A stretch of 64,000 nt of DNA, taken from positions 1,116,001 to 1,180,000 of the forward strand of contig JABELC010000007.1 of NCBI GenBank assembly GCA_028455995.1. The letters are read 5' to 3'. Position numbers and translations under genes: made by a program. Shown here in pieces: positions 11,876-23,380 of the stretch. The notes below the pieces were generated by a model. It had not been told where the DNA came from and did not search any database. It was given only the letters and a program-made list of their open reading frames with translations. The first letter of the stretch is position 1. Each line of letters opens with the position of its first letter. Source of the DNA: Scleromitrula shiraiana. Taxonomy: Eukaryota; Ascomycota; Leotiomycetes; Helotiales; Sclerotiniaceae.

Positions 11876-13143
11876 AAAGGGGACGCAAGTGCAAGAATTA
11901 TTTAAGCGTAGACCGTCATTAGGGCGAGGTAGCTCAGGCTAGGACAAACGTATCGGACAATTGAAGGGTAGTTACGAATGAATAACGAAAAATTTCCTTA
12001 AACCATTGTGCCGATTTTTTTGTGGTTTATCTACAGGAGAAATTTCGCGTCGTCGAAGGTAAACACAACTTCTTGACCGTTGTGCTTTGCATTTGCATCT
12101 GCATCCCACCCGACCTATTCCGAATAAGGATAATATTACATCTGATTTGACCCTCGAAAATTTAAGCCGAAATTTGACTATGATTGCCGTGAGATAGAAT
12201 GCCGCTGGACTGATTTTCAGACCGACAGGAGGGTTAAGGTATCCAATTGAGAAGTCAACAAAAATTCAGTAGATCTGCAACAGCCTATGACATATGATGA
12301 CATAATTACAGCGAGCGGCAACTTCAACTAGTGGTTGTATGCTAACAGAACGGTACCTGAGTAATAAGTAAATACATAGTGCGTATTCCAATCGACCGGT
12401 ATCAAACTAAATAACTAGTTCTATAGACTCGGTAGCAGCCACCTTTAGGAAGGCTTATATTAATGTTCTTAACAAACATATGATATCCACGAGTATAAAA
12501 ACCTTACTCTCACACACGTGAATATTAGTACTTGAAGATAAAGGGGTTATGTAAGAACTTAGAGATGTAAGTGGCAATGCTTTGAAATACTTCAACGCAA
12601 TTAGATGCTCCCGATGATTCATTTATTGTTTGAATAAAAAGTAGAGAAACAGAAGCTGTACTAGATCCTTGTAGTCCGGTCATATTATGTCATGTTAGAA
12701 GAAAGTCTTGAGCCTGAGGCGAAAGATTGATACTGTAAGCAACTCTAGCTACGAGTAACTTCTATTACAAAACGATATTCAAAACCCATCAAATCCATCA
12801 AAACAAATTGGATTATCACACATCCCAACGAAATAATCCATTCAAATAAAATCTCAAATCAATCGTTTGAATCTCTGTTCAATCTCAAATTCTCCTTGTT
12901 AAAGCTTCCAAAGAATTCAATCATTTGGGCATTTATTTACAAAGCTTAGTACCCCACAATCCAACAACAACAACAGCCTACGCTTCATCCAGTCTTGGTA
13001 CCATCTAGTGGACCAAAGGCAGCTCTTTTCTGGAACACTTACCAAACGCCAAAATTCCATCCACAGTAGAAACAAACGGTGTAGGCAAGTTGGGGAAACG
13101 CAGACTATCTAACGCGGATTCTCAACGGCCAGAAAAAAAGATT
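11876..13143. other. Intergenic: FKBP 3' region and UBA1 promoter/leader
   Basis: No gene seen. The last ~350 bases before 13144 are an open, codon-like stretch that may be transcribed leader of UBA1. A Lys/Arg-rich in-frame stretch (KRRLSN...) ends at the chosen ATG but has no upstream ATG of its own without an additional exon. Confidence 0.55.
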
Positions 13144-16100
13144 ATGACAGTATGTGGCAGCTACCCCTCCATCAAGGCAACCGCTGTCATGCGACCTTCG
13201 ATCTCAAGCTATCGAAACTTGCACTTGTGGTCTCAACTCCGTACTGATATTTATTTCACTTTAGGACACAAAAGACGTAGACATGGAGACTAAAATGCAG
13301 GTTGACGAGTCGATGGCTGGCCATACCGAGATTGATGAATCTCTTTACAGTCGACAACTTTATGTTCTTGGACATGAGGCTATGAAACGTATGGGCGCTT
13401 CGAATGTACTTATAGTTGGATTGAAGGGACTTGGAGTTGAGATCGCAAAGAATATCGCCTTAGCTGGTGTTAAAAGTCTTACACTTTACGATCCTGCGCC
13501 AGCTGTTATTTCCGACCTTTCATCACAATTCTTTCTACATCCCGAAGATGTTGGAAAGCCCAGAGCAGATGTTACGGCACCTCGCGTTGCTGAACTAAAT
13601 GCTTACACTCCGGTCTCTGTCCTTCAATCTTCAAGGTGGGTACCTCTTTCTAGTGTTTAATAAACCTCATACTAATGCTTTAGCTTCACAGTCTAACCAG
13701 CGATTTATCCCAATTCGATCGATTCCAAGTTGTTGTCCTAACCAACACACCTCTTGAAGACCAAATCACTATCGGCGAGTATCTACATGAGAAGGGAATC
13801 TACTTAGTGGTCGCAGATACATTCGGTCTATTTGGGTCAATCTTTTGCGATTTCGGAGAAAAGTTCACAGTTCTCGACCCAACAGGCGAAGCTCCAGTTA
13901 GTGGCATTGTTGCTGGGATCGACGAGGAGGGTTTGGTTTCCGCCTTAGATGAGACAAGGCACGGCCTTGAAGATGGAGATTTCGTTACTTTCACCGAGTT
14001 ACAAGGCATGGAAGCTTTGAACAGCGCCGATCCTCGAAAGGTAACTGTTAAGGGGCCATATACTTTCTCCATTGGAGATGTTAAAGATCTTGGACAATAC
14101 AAGAGAGGGGGGATGTTCCATCAAGTAAAAATGCCAAAGTTCATTGACTTCAAGTCGATTCAGGCCGCTTTGAAAGAACCAGAACACCTTATATCCGATT
14201 ATGCGAAATTCGACCATCCTCAACAGCTTCACGTCGGGTTCCAAGCCCTCCATGCATTCAAAGATACTCAGGGCCGCCTCCCAAAACCAATGAACAAGGA
14301 GGATGCCGCAGTTGTTATCGGGTCTGCCAAAGCGTTTATTGAAAAAGAAAAGTTGAATTTCGAAGTGGACGAAAAGTTGCTTACCGAATTAAGTTACCAA
14401 GCTCGAGGTGATTTGAATGCAATGGCAGCTTTCTTTGGTGGTCTCGCAGCTCAGGAGGTTTTGAAGGCTGTATCCGGGAAATTTCACCCAATCAACCAAT
14501 TCATGTACTTCGATTCATTGGAGTCACTTCCCACAAGCACTGCACGTTCGGAAGAGTTATGTAAGCCCCTTAACTCCAGATATGATGGTCAAATTGCCGT
14601 ATTCGGAAAAGAATACCAAGAAAAATTGGCCAATGTTAATCAATTTTTGGTGGGTGCCGGTGCCATCGGTTGTGAAATGTTGAAGAACTGGGCTATGATG
14701 GGTCTAGCTACTGGCCCCAAGGGTAAAATCTACGTTACCGATATGGATTCGATTGAGAAGAGCAATCTCAACCGCCAATTTCTTTTCAGACCTAAAGATG
14801 TTGGAAAGTTGAAGAGTGATTGTGCTGCTGAGGCCGTACAAGCCATGAATCCAGACCTCAAGGGCCATATTGTTACCATGCGGGATCGAGTCGGTCAGGA
14901 CACTGAGCACATCTTCGACGAGACGTTCTGGAATGGGCTAGATGGCGTTACCAATGCCCTTGACAATGTCGATGCCCGAACTTATGTTGACAGACGATGT
15001 GTCTTTTTCCGAAAGCCTTTGCTTGAAAGTGGAACTCTAGGCACTAAGGGAAACACGCAAGTTGTCTTACCACATTTGACAGAGTCATACTCGAGTTCTC
15101 AAGATCCCCCGGAGCAATCATTTCCGATGTGTACCCTTAAAAGTTTCCCCAACAAGATCGAGCACACTATTGCCTGGTCGCGGGAGTTATTTGAGGCATA
15201 CTTTGTCAAGCCAGCTGAAACGGTTAACTTGTATCTCAGTCAACCAAACTATCTCGAGACTACTTTGAAGCAAGGTGGAAATGAGAAGGCCACACTCGAG
15301 ACAATCCGCGATTTCTTAGTTGAGGATAAGCCATTGAGTGTGGAAGATTGTGTCAAGTGGGCTCGTTTGCAATTTGAGAAGCAATACAACAACAATATCC
15401 AGCAATTGCTTTACAATTTCCCCAAGGACTCAACCTCCTCAAGTGGGGCACTTTTCTGGTCTGGACCAAAGCGTGCCCCTGATCCATTAAAATTTGATCC
15501 AAAGAATGAGTTCCATTGGAGCTTCATTGTAGCGGGTGCAAATCTTCACGCCTTCAACTACGACATCAATACCAAAGGACTTGACGCAAACGCAATCCAG
15601 AAAGTTCTTGACAATATGATCATTCCCGATTTTGCCCCAAGTTCCTCTGTCAAGATCCAAGCCGATGATAGCGAACCTGTAAGTTTAACCCAATCATGTT
15701 TAAACCTCACCGCCACTAACATGTCTTAGGACCCAAATGCAGCAAATAGCTCAACCTTTGATGACAATGCAGAGTTGCAACAACTTACTGAGAAGCTACC
15801 ATCACCAAAATCAATGGCTGGCTTTAAGCTCCAACCTGTCGAGTTTGAGAAAGATGATGACACAAACTATCACATCGATTTCATCACAGCTGCTAGTAAC
15901 TTGCGGGCCGAAAATTACAAAATCGACCTTGCCGACAGGCACAAGACGAAATTCATTGCTGGCAAGATCATTCCTGCAATTGCAACAACTACTGCTTTGG
16001 TCACTGGTTTGGTGATCATGGAATTTTACAAAGTCATCGATGGAAAGACAGACATCGAACAATACAAGAATGGTTTCGTCAATCTAGCCTTGCCCTTCTT

Positions 16101-16485
16101 CGGATTCAGTGAGCCTATTGCCAGTCCTAAAGCAACATACAAGGGCCATTCAGGAGATGTTTCCATCGACAAGCTCTGGGATCGATTTGAGGTTGAGAAC
16201 ATTACTCTCCAAGAACTCATCAATGACTTCGAGAACAACAAGGGTCTTAGTATCAGTATGTTGAGCTCGGGCGTGAGTCTCTTGTACGCAAGCTTTTTCC
16301 CCAAAGCCAAATTGGCAGACAGATTACCCAAAAAGCTCAGTGAACTTGTGGAGTTTATTTCTAAGAAACCCATTCCGGAACATCAAAAAAATGTAATCTT
16401 TGAGATTTGTGTGGAGGATCAGAGTGGAGAAGATGTTGAAGTTCCTTATATCATGATGAAGATGGGAAATTCGGGGATCCTTTAA
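13144..16485 (+). CDS. UBA1: Ubiquitin-activating enzyme E1
   Basis: E1 enzyme that adenylates ubiquitin with ATP and carries it as a thioester for transfer to E2s, in cytosol and nucleus. Model: exons 13144-13149, 13265-13635, 13692-15678, 15730-16485, giving 1039 residues, the normal E1 length. The first exon encodes only Met-Thr; the second continues DTKDVDMETKMQVDE. A later in-frame Met at 13283 is an alternative start. The N-terminal ThiF-like half carries EIDESLYSRQLYVLG and GLKGLGVEIAKN. The active adenylation half carries GAGAIGCEMLKNWAMMG (from residue 447) and TDMDSIEKSNLNRQFLFR. The catalytic cysteine is Cys606 in SFPMCTLKSFPN. The C-terminal ubiquitin-fold domain closes the protein. 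The third exon begins after an acceptor within a TTCACAG stretch, which restores the frame. It is in tandem with the FKBP gene, and no shared regulation is evident. Confidence 0.97.
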
Positions 16486-17244
16486 GAAAGAGTAGTTATA
16501 AGAACACGACTGGTGTTATATTGTGAGCATGGCCTAGGTCTTATGAATATTAGAGCATGCATGGATTATGAATTGAGCAGGAATAGAATCTTTTTATCAA
16601 TTCTTAAATCTTCATTCCTTTTCCATCACCCTAATTCTATACTTCATACTCCTCGTCCATAGATAATCCTTTCTCCTCACCCTTTTCATTAATCTCTCTA
16701 TTTATTTTGGTTTGTTTAGGTTTGATTGGGTTTAGATTTCTTGTATTCAAGATAAGGATGGGGTGATGATGAATAGGAATTTCACTAGTATTGTTACAGA
16801 CAGAGCCTACCTACTTGATGGATCATAAGCCAAGCATGACTTGTTAGATGCATATTCTTGTAGTTTGTGATGAATTGTAATCAGCCACTATGCAGAGTTA
16901 CTTACTGAATGAAACTGTAATCAAAATATCAATTCGACTCTGATGCTCCACATAGATAACTTTAGTAAGTGCTTTGCAGAAAACGCTTGCAAATGTGTAA
17001 GCAACCTGAAGCCCATAATCTATGACACACCAATTACAAATGCACAATTTACCCCGCCATCTCAAACCAGAGCTCCAGCATTCTCGAGCTATCTTTGCGG
17101 ACATCCATATAAAGAGCAATTGAAATCCCCTCCGTCTTTCAATTTTGTGTAACTCATGCTTCATAGACTTCTTCAACTATCTGCACAGCTTCCGGTTTTT
17201 ACAAAATTCCCCATACGTCCATTCTCGACAATCAATCCTTTAAA
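16486..17244. other. Intergenic: UBA1 3' region and GST promoter
   Basis: AT-rich 3' flank of UBA1 followed by the presumed promoter of the glutathione transferase gene. No supported gene. Confidence 0.6.
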
Positions 17245-18595
17245 ATGGTGGTTAGTTAATGGTAGAAGAATGATGGATGAATCCGACACTAACTTGTACA
17301 TCAGACGGAAGAGAAAATCACTAATTGGGTAGCACCCAATGATAAAACTGGCGAGTACAAGAGAGGACAATCCCAATTCCGAAATTTCATCCAAAAGGGA
17401 GGCGAATTTCCTCCAGAGAAAGGAAGATACCATCTCTACGTAACCAATTCCCCACTCTCTCCTCCCAAATCCCCTTCTCACATTTATATCATAGGTATCC
17501 TATGCCTGTCCCTGGGCACACCGAACCCTGATCGTACGCAAACTCAAAGGACTTGAGGAAATCATCCCCTATACAAGCGTACACTGGCATATGGGAGAAA
17601 AGGGATGGCGATTTGCTACCTCCGAGGATAATGATGCGCCGGGTGATAACGTGGTGCCAGATCCTCTTGCGGGTCATGAGAAATTCACTCATTTGAGAGA
17701 TATTTATTTTGATGTCGATCCGGAATATAAGGGGAGGTTTACAGTTCCTACGCTTTATGATGTTAAACAGGGGAAGATCGTCAGTAATGAGAGCAGTGAG
17801 ATTATTAGGATGTTTTATACAGAGGTTTGTTGTTTTATCTCTTTCTATTTTGTCCCTTCTTCCGGAATGAAGATTTTATTCTTAGCAATCGTAGAAAGGA
17901 AACTAACAAATTCGATAGTTCGACGGTATCATTGCACCAGAATACCAAAACGTCGATCTCTTTCCTGCCTACTTACAGGCCGAAATCGAAGCAACAAACG
18001 AATGGACATACCCTGATATCAACAACGGAGTCTACCGATCTGGATTTGCTACCAAACCAGAAGCATACGAGAAAGCCGTCACACAACTCTTCAAATCTTT
18101 AGATCGGGCTGAAAAACATCTAAGTGAAACCGAGGGCCCATATTATTTCGGGAAGAATATCACAGAGGCAGATATTAGGTTGTTTACTACGGCTGTTAGG
18201 TTTGATCCAGTTTATGTCCAACATTTTAAGGTATGTTTTTCCTACGCATCGACTTCTGATTATACTTGACTAATAATATCAAAAGACGAATATCAGGGAT
18301 ATCCGATCTGGATATCCATATATCCATAAGTGGATGAGACACTTGTATTGGAATATTTCCGCTTTCAAGGATACGACTGAGTTCACACATATTAAGCGCC
18401 ACTACACAATCAGTCATACGCAGGTATGTGATTTATATCGTATCCTCCCATCTTGTAATCGTCTTAGATACCAACGTGCTATACTAGATCAATCCCTTCA
18501 GCATCACACCCGTTGGCCCCGAACCCCCGATCTTGAGAGAAGATGATGAAGTCCCCGCCGTTAAATATGCGTTGAGTTTGAGGAAGAAACTCTAG
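17245..18595 (+). CDS. ECM4/GTO-like glutathione S-transferase (glutathionyl-hydroquinone reductase type)
   Basis: Omega/xi-like glutathione transferase. In this family a catalytic cysteine reduces glutathionyl conjugates such as glutathionyl-hydroquinones. Exons by splice sites and phase: 17245-17250, 17305-17439, 17495-17824, 17919-18230, 18286-18423, 18488-18595, all phase 0, for 342 residues (yeast Ecm4 is of similar size). The active-site motif YACPWAHR is at the start of exon 3 (Cys about residue 52). It is followed by the long thioredoxin-fold insert typical of the family (VHWHMGEKGW) and TVPTLYD. The helical C-terminal domain includes TEADIRLF and ends with a KYALSLRKKL tail after the INPF..ITPVGP stretch. 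The first exon may be ATG alone or ATG-GTG because two donors are possible. It converges with the AFG1-like gene on the opposite strand. A role in stress or aromatic detoxification is inferred from the family. Confidence 0.93.
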
Positions 18596-19206
18596 TCTGC
18601 TGAGTAGATAAGCAGGTGGCAATCATGTATTTGCACTTTTACTCAATTATGATATAGGGAAATGGTGAAATGGTAAATGGGGGGGTTATAATTTCATGGC
18701 ACTGGCACTGGCTGGCATTGGCATCACTTATAGGGTTAATTCTAGCTTTAATTTATCTACATATGTACTTGCATGTCAATATTCAAGTTTCTAATATTGA
18801 GTTCTCAGGTTTGAATCGAGAATTGAAATTAAGATGTATCGTCTAATGTAAGTAGATTGAAACTTCAAGTTACTGAAAGCAGGAGTGGATACTGTGCCTA
18901 GAGATCTAGATACCTTTACTCAGTAATGGATTGGAATCTTTCGGAGATACGTCTGTATATTGACATTTAGGCCATTTGAGGGCTGGGTATATTCTTCTTT
19001 TTCTCTCTCTTTCTCTCTCTTCCTCTGTATATGTGTCTACCTGTCGCAGGATGGTATAATGTATCTACAGTTGCGAACGCAAATATATGTTGCTCTTCTC
19101 TTTCTCCTTCTCCTTCTTCGAAAGTCATCTAAACCACCCACCCATTTCCATCTAGGCCATGCATCATATCCAAGATATTAAACGCCCTCATCTATTCGCT
19201 AACCAT
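18596..19206. other. Convergent intergenic region between GST and AFG1-like genes
   Basis: Presumed 3' untranslated regions of two convergent genes. CT/TTCTCTC-rich on the + strand near 18990-19120. No coding region supported. Confidence 0.6.
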
Positions 19207-21061
19207 TTACATCGAATCCTCAAACTTCTTGCTCGAAACCTTCTGCCAACTATCATTTCCACTCTTCTCACCCATCCCCCTCTCCACCCACTGTTTGCTC
19301 CCCATCTCACTCAATCTACTCAGGGCTCTCGCAAAAGCAAATCTTTCCTCATCCCCACTAAATATACTACTATTCTTCAACATCTTCATATTGAGTCCCT
19401 GTTCATCCATAAACATTCGCATCGCGTCATCTAACTCCTCACCCACATTATCCTCATTCTCTTCCTTCTTGCTCCCCTTACCCACACTATCCCTAATCTC
19501 CTGCCTCGACAAAAACAGCTCCGTCAACGGCACCGCAGTCGTCAATACCAATTTCCGCTGCGACTCATAAACCGCATCAATAAACGTAATAAACCTCCTC
19601 GCCAAATCCCTCTGCTGGTGCGTCATCCCCGGTACATCGGTAACAATAAACGCATCATAACTCTGCGCCAACTTAATATAATCAGCCGCGCTCTTTGGCC
19701 TCCCAATCAACTCGTCGAATGAGAACATGGCGGCTCTGCCACTCACGCTCGGAACGTGGATTTCACGACCCCAGACGATTTGGGTTTCGGGGTGAGGAGG
19801 CGATTGGGCGTAGTCGCCGAGGAAGCGGAACCATTTTTCTGCGTGCGTGGATGCGTGCGCGTCGAGTGGGGAGTGGTAGACCCCGGAGGGGGGACGGGGG
19901 ATTTTACGGTAGTCGGTGGGACTGTCGAGGTTTATTACGTGGAGACGTTGCTTGAGGAGGTTGATGCAGGGGATGAAGGATTCGCGTTGGATGCCGTTGC
20001 GGTAGAGATCGTCGGGGTGTCGGTTGGATGTTGTTACTAGGACTACTCCGTGGGACATTAAGGATTCGAGAAGTCTGGGTTTGCCCTGTTAGTCTTTGCC
20101 TTATATATGCGAATTGAGGAAACCTGGGTGGAAATACCTTCTTAGGATCATAGCATCGGCTACATCTGTACATTGAAACTCGTCAAAGCATAACACATTT
20201 CCCCTTTCTGCAATATCTGCCGCTACAAATGGCACTGCATCAATATCATTCCCATGCTCCATCTTCATCTTGTGTAACCTTCTATGAACATCCTGCATGA
20301 AGTTGTGAAAATGGATGCGTGTTTTGGATGCCACACTGCTAGGCAATGTGTCGTAGAACATGTCCATCAACATAGTCTTCCCGCTTCCCACATCTCCATA
20401 TAGATATAAACCACGAGGTAAGTTTTTAGGAATCTCTTTCAAGGCTTCTTCTTTTGGTCCATTGTTAAATAGTCGACCAAATATAGAGGTTGGTGGGGGT
20501 TTGAGGGATTTCATGGTGGGGTGGATTATCGGAGGGGCATGGTAGTCTCGTAATTTGTCGTGCAGATGCTGAAGACTCTGTATGATACCTGTATAATAGC
20601 CAATGTATTAATTGCCATTGCGTAGAGATTGGGTTGGGTTGAAAAAGTTATTTGCTAGCTGACCTCTTTGATGTTCATCATCTCTCAATTTCCCTGCAGC
20701 AACACGCTCATCATACTCCTTCATTGGACCTCTGTCATTTAAATTTGCTACAACAGTATTAGCATTGTCCTCCGATGCCATCTATCAAAAGTGTCCGCTT
20801 CATACCATTCTGAACAGTTGCCAATGCCCTCCTTTGTCCGGCAATAAAAGATGCGGAAATGGCATGCCATCGTTTCCGTATTGGCAGAGTCTTAATTGCT
20901 ATCGGTCTCGATCTCACTGCAACCGCAGAACTAGATCTCTTTCCCTCTACCGCATTGCCCTGCCGGCACTGTATGCATGTCCTGTTTCGCAGACCTGTAT
21001 ACGTATAGTTTGGAGATAGGTATCGCTGGAAGGAACGTGGATGAGCAGCTCGAAGTTTCAT
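19207..21061 (-). CDS. AFG1: AFG1/LACE1-type mitochondrial AAA-like ATPase
   Basis: P-loop ATPase of the AFG1 family, a mitochondrial protein linked to quality control of respiratory-chain subunits. Body exons on the - strand: 20781-20664, 20588-20138, 20074-19207, totalling 478 residues from the Met at 20781. Visible motifs: YDERV..GKLRDDEHQR, LPRGLYLYGDVGSGKT (Walker A), NVLCFDEFQCTDVADA (Walker B), VLVTTSNRHPDDLY (sensor region) and the long C-terminal domain with GRAAMFSFDELIGRPKSAADY. Upstream, 21061-20762 encodes an Arg-rich, acidic-poor stretch that looks like a mitochondrial presequence, but in a different frame. An intron 20917-20782 (donor GTGAGA, acceptor GATAG, 136 nt) would join Met-21061 in phase, for about 526 residues. 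Alternatively the protein starts at 20781, or there is an indel. The family call is firm; the N-terminus is not. Confidence 0.9.
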
Positions 21062-21606
21062 ACTGACCAAAGAGAAGCGCAAAGATACTGCTGCAAGAAC
21101 AGACGAGAGAAATCTATGGGCGCATTGTAAAGAGAGTGGGATAGATTTATGAAGTTGTAAATTTTGATAGGGTATCTTGAGATGACGGGATTAGCTCGGT
21201 AATAATCGCGGAATGAAGATCTCGGAATAATGGCACACGGGCAGTTTCGGCGAGTCAGAGTCAGCGAAGTGGCTTGCTGGCAATCAGTACCGTTAAAGAT
21301 TGAATCGAGCAAAAAATTGTGGTATTATAATTGATGAAGCAAATAGAATCTTGTACGTGTCGAAAACGGGAAATCTCAGATATATACTATAATGCAATCT
21401 ACATTGCTAATGCATCTCTTATCTTCTACACACCAAAACTCATACAAGACCAAGCAATAGTTGAGACAATAGTCAAAGTGTACCAAGAAGTAGTAATAAA
21501 AAAAGATTAAAAGCACATAACATAATACTGAGAGCTTGAGAAACTGGAACAAATAAGAACGGAATAAGATAAGATTTCCAAGTAGAAAAGAGCATCAATC
21601 TCCGCT
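21062..21606. other. AFG1 promoter and R3H gene 3' flank
   Basis: Short region between two - strand genes. No gene seen. AT-rich near 21320-21600. Confidence 0.6.
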
Positions 21607-22779
21607 TCAGATCATACCCCACAAAGGGCGGGGAAGATCTGTCGACGCATTGGAGATGCGTCTGCTGGTTTTGAGTTCTTTAATCCCAACGTAAGCCTCA
21701 CGGCGAGCAGGATCGCCAACAGTGATGGAACGGGAACTCAGTCCGTAGTAGGAGGCGATAGAATGTACAAGCCAGCGTCTATTCATGATTAGTACGTGAC
21801 CGAGAGCAAATAGTAAAAAAACAACATACCCAAAACTTGCACCGTGATCATCAGCCAAAGAGTCAAAGACCAATTTCTCTCTCTGTAACTCTTCCTCTAC
21901 TATTTTCCGTTGTTCGTCGCTCATGGTACCATTTCTACCCACGAACACAATCTCTTCATCCTCGCTATCCATTTCATCCTCCTCCATCTGACCCAAGAGC
22001 TTCTGTCGCCTTTCATATTCTTGTACGAACTTTCTAACTTCCTCTTCAAGGTCTTGAAGAAGACTCCTTGCGCCCTTACTCTTCTTAAGCTTCTGTCTCA
22101 ATTCTTGAGGAACTCGACCTTTGTCTTCGTGCTTCTCAGTCTTCTTCGCCTTTTTTAGCTTCTTCTCTGCGGCAACTTCTTCCGCACGATGACGCACACC
22201 CGCATCCCAGAGAGGAGCGAGGTAGTATGGTACATGGTGAACTGGGTAAGTAGGGCGAACATCCCAATCACTAGGGAGAGGAGGCTGAGCATTGGGGACG
22301 TGAAGAAGGTGGTCTGCAAATTCAAGAAGCATCAGTAAACAAGGTCACTCAGTTCCGAGTTTATTCTTTGAAATTCAAGTATCCCATTCACTGATCGCAA
22401 ATGTGATTGTGACTCAGTGCACCCGGGTGCCAAGAATCCGCATTTAATTGCTGTCGTACTCACCATTCTCCCATCTTTGTCGTCTACGACTGCCCTCCTT
22501 GCCCTTTAAAAGTGCATTCCTATGTTTCTGGCTGTCTCGTTGCAAGAGTTCCTTACGTGGCTTATATGTAGTAGTAAGAGGCTTTGAGGGTACCGAATCT
22601 TTCACAGGTTCATTGTGATCCAGGGAAATCGAGAGTGGAACTCCTGTACCCCGAGCATTGAGAGAGACGCTGAGCGATTGGAGAGCAGATACAGTCCATG
22701 CCTCGATGTCTGGGCCGACCATGGCCGCGGCCCCTGAGACCTGCTGAGATGGCGGAGGAACTGACGAATAGATTGCCAT
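21607..22779 (-). CDS. R3H-domain, nucleic-acid-binding protein
   Basis: Three exons on the - strand: 22779-22464, 22313-21830, 21778-21607, joined with GTGAGT and GTATGT donors, for 323 residues. The N-terminal half has the pattern of fungal R3H-associated proteins: a Lys/Arg-rich RKELLQRDSQKHRNALLKGKE-like stretch followed by RRRQRWENDHLLHVPN and PSDWDVRPTYPVHHVPYYLAPLWD. A coiled, charged middle (KKLKKAKKTEK, DLEEEVRKFVQEYERRQ) leads to a C-terminal R3H domain with ERE-like EEELQREKLVFDSLADDHGASFGRWLVHSIASYYGLSSRSITVGDP, in which a basic residue and His (R..VHS) are spaced as in R3H. R3H domains bind single-stranded nucleic acids. The cellular role is unknown. Start chosen at the first in-frame ATG with no competing upstream Met. 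Confidence 0.83.
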
Positions 22780-23380
22780 CTTGATAATAGATAAGCGATC
22801 AAGGCGATTGACTGAAGATAATACTGAATTGGTAACGGTTAAATTCAGAATACGTGAATATTATGATGAGAGATGTGTCTGGAGTGAGGAGGCACCGAGA
22901 GGGAGGGAAGTAAGAAGAGCCAGTTGGTCTTATAATAAGTTCCCAAGGCGATACTGGTATGGGGACTTTGAAGCTCGTGTCTTGCGATAAGCTTTTCGTC
23001 AATGCGTCTAAGTCTTCTAGAACTAGTAATCGTTTGAGTCCACCAATTAAATTCACTAGAGTAAAGTCGTGTAATCGTCATCAAATCCGGGTACCGATTG
23101 GCACATATAGTGATTCAAAACTTTGATCCGAGGTCATCATCAATTAATTAGATCATCGCAGGCTTTCACAAGTTGATATCAATATCCATGGATATGCTGA
23201 TTGAGATTAACCGTCTTGCATATTATGAATGCATGACACACATAAAGCCTATTTAAACGGTTATCATATCGTAGTTCAATTTCTAATGCTACCGTTGCTG
23301 TAATAAAGTACACACATAACCCATACCCCGAAACTGACTATCCAACAAACAAACGAAATATTTACATTATATCAAAGCCT
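22780..23380. other. Promoter of R3H gene and 3' flank of aminopeptidase gene
   Basis: No gene supported. Small frames in this interval have no recognisable content. Confidence 0.55.

Noticed and set aside
13090..13293. 67-codon + strand frame just upstream of the E1 as a separate gene
   Set aside because: It starts at TTG, and its end overlaps the E1 start through what looks like an intron. It is better explained as leader or alternative N-terminus of the E1.
19695..20040. Two + strand frames opposite the AFG1-like gene
   Set aside because: Shadow frames of the conserved ATPase coding strand, with Arg/Gly-biased translations of antisense codons.
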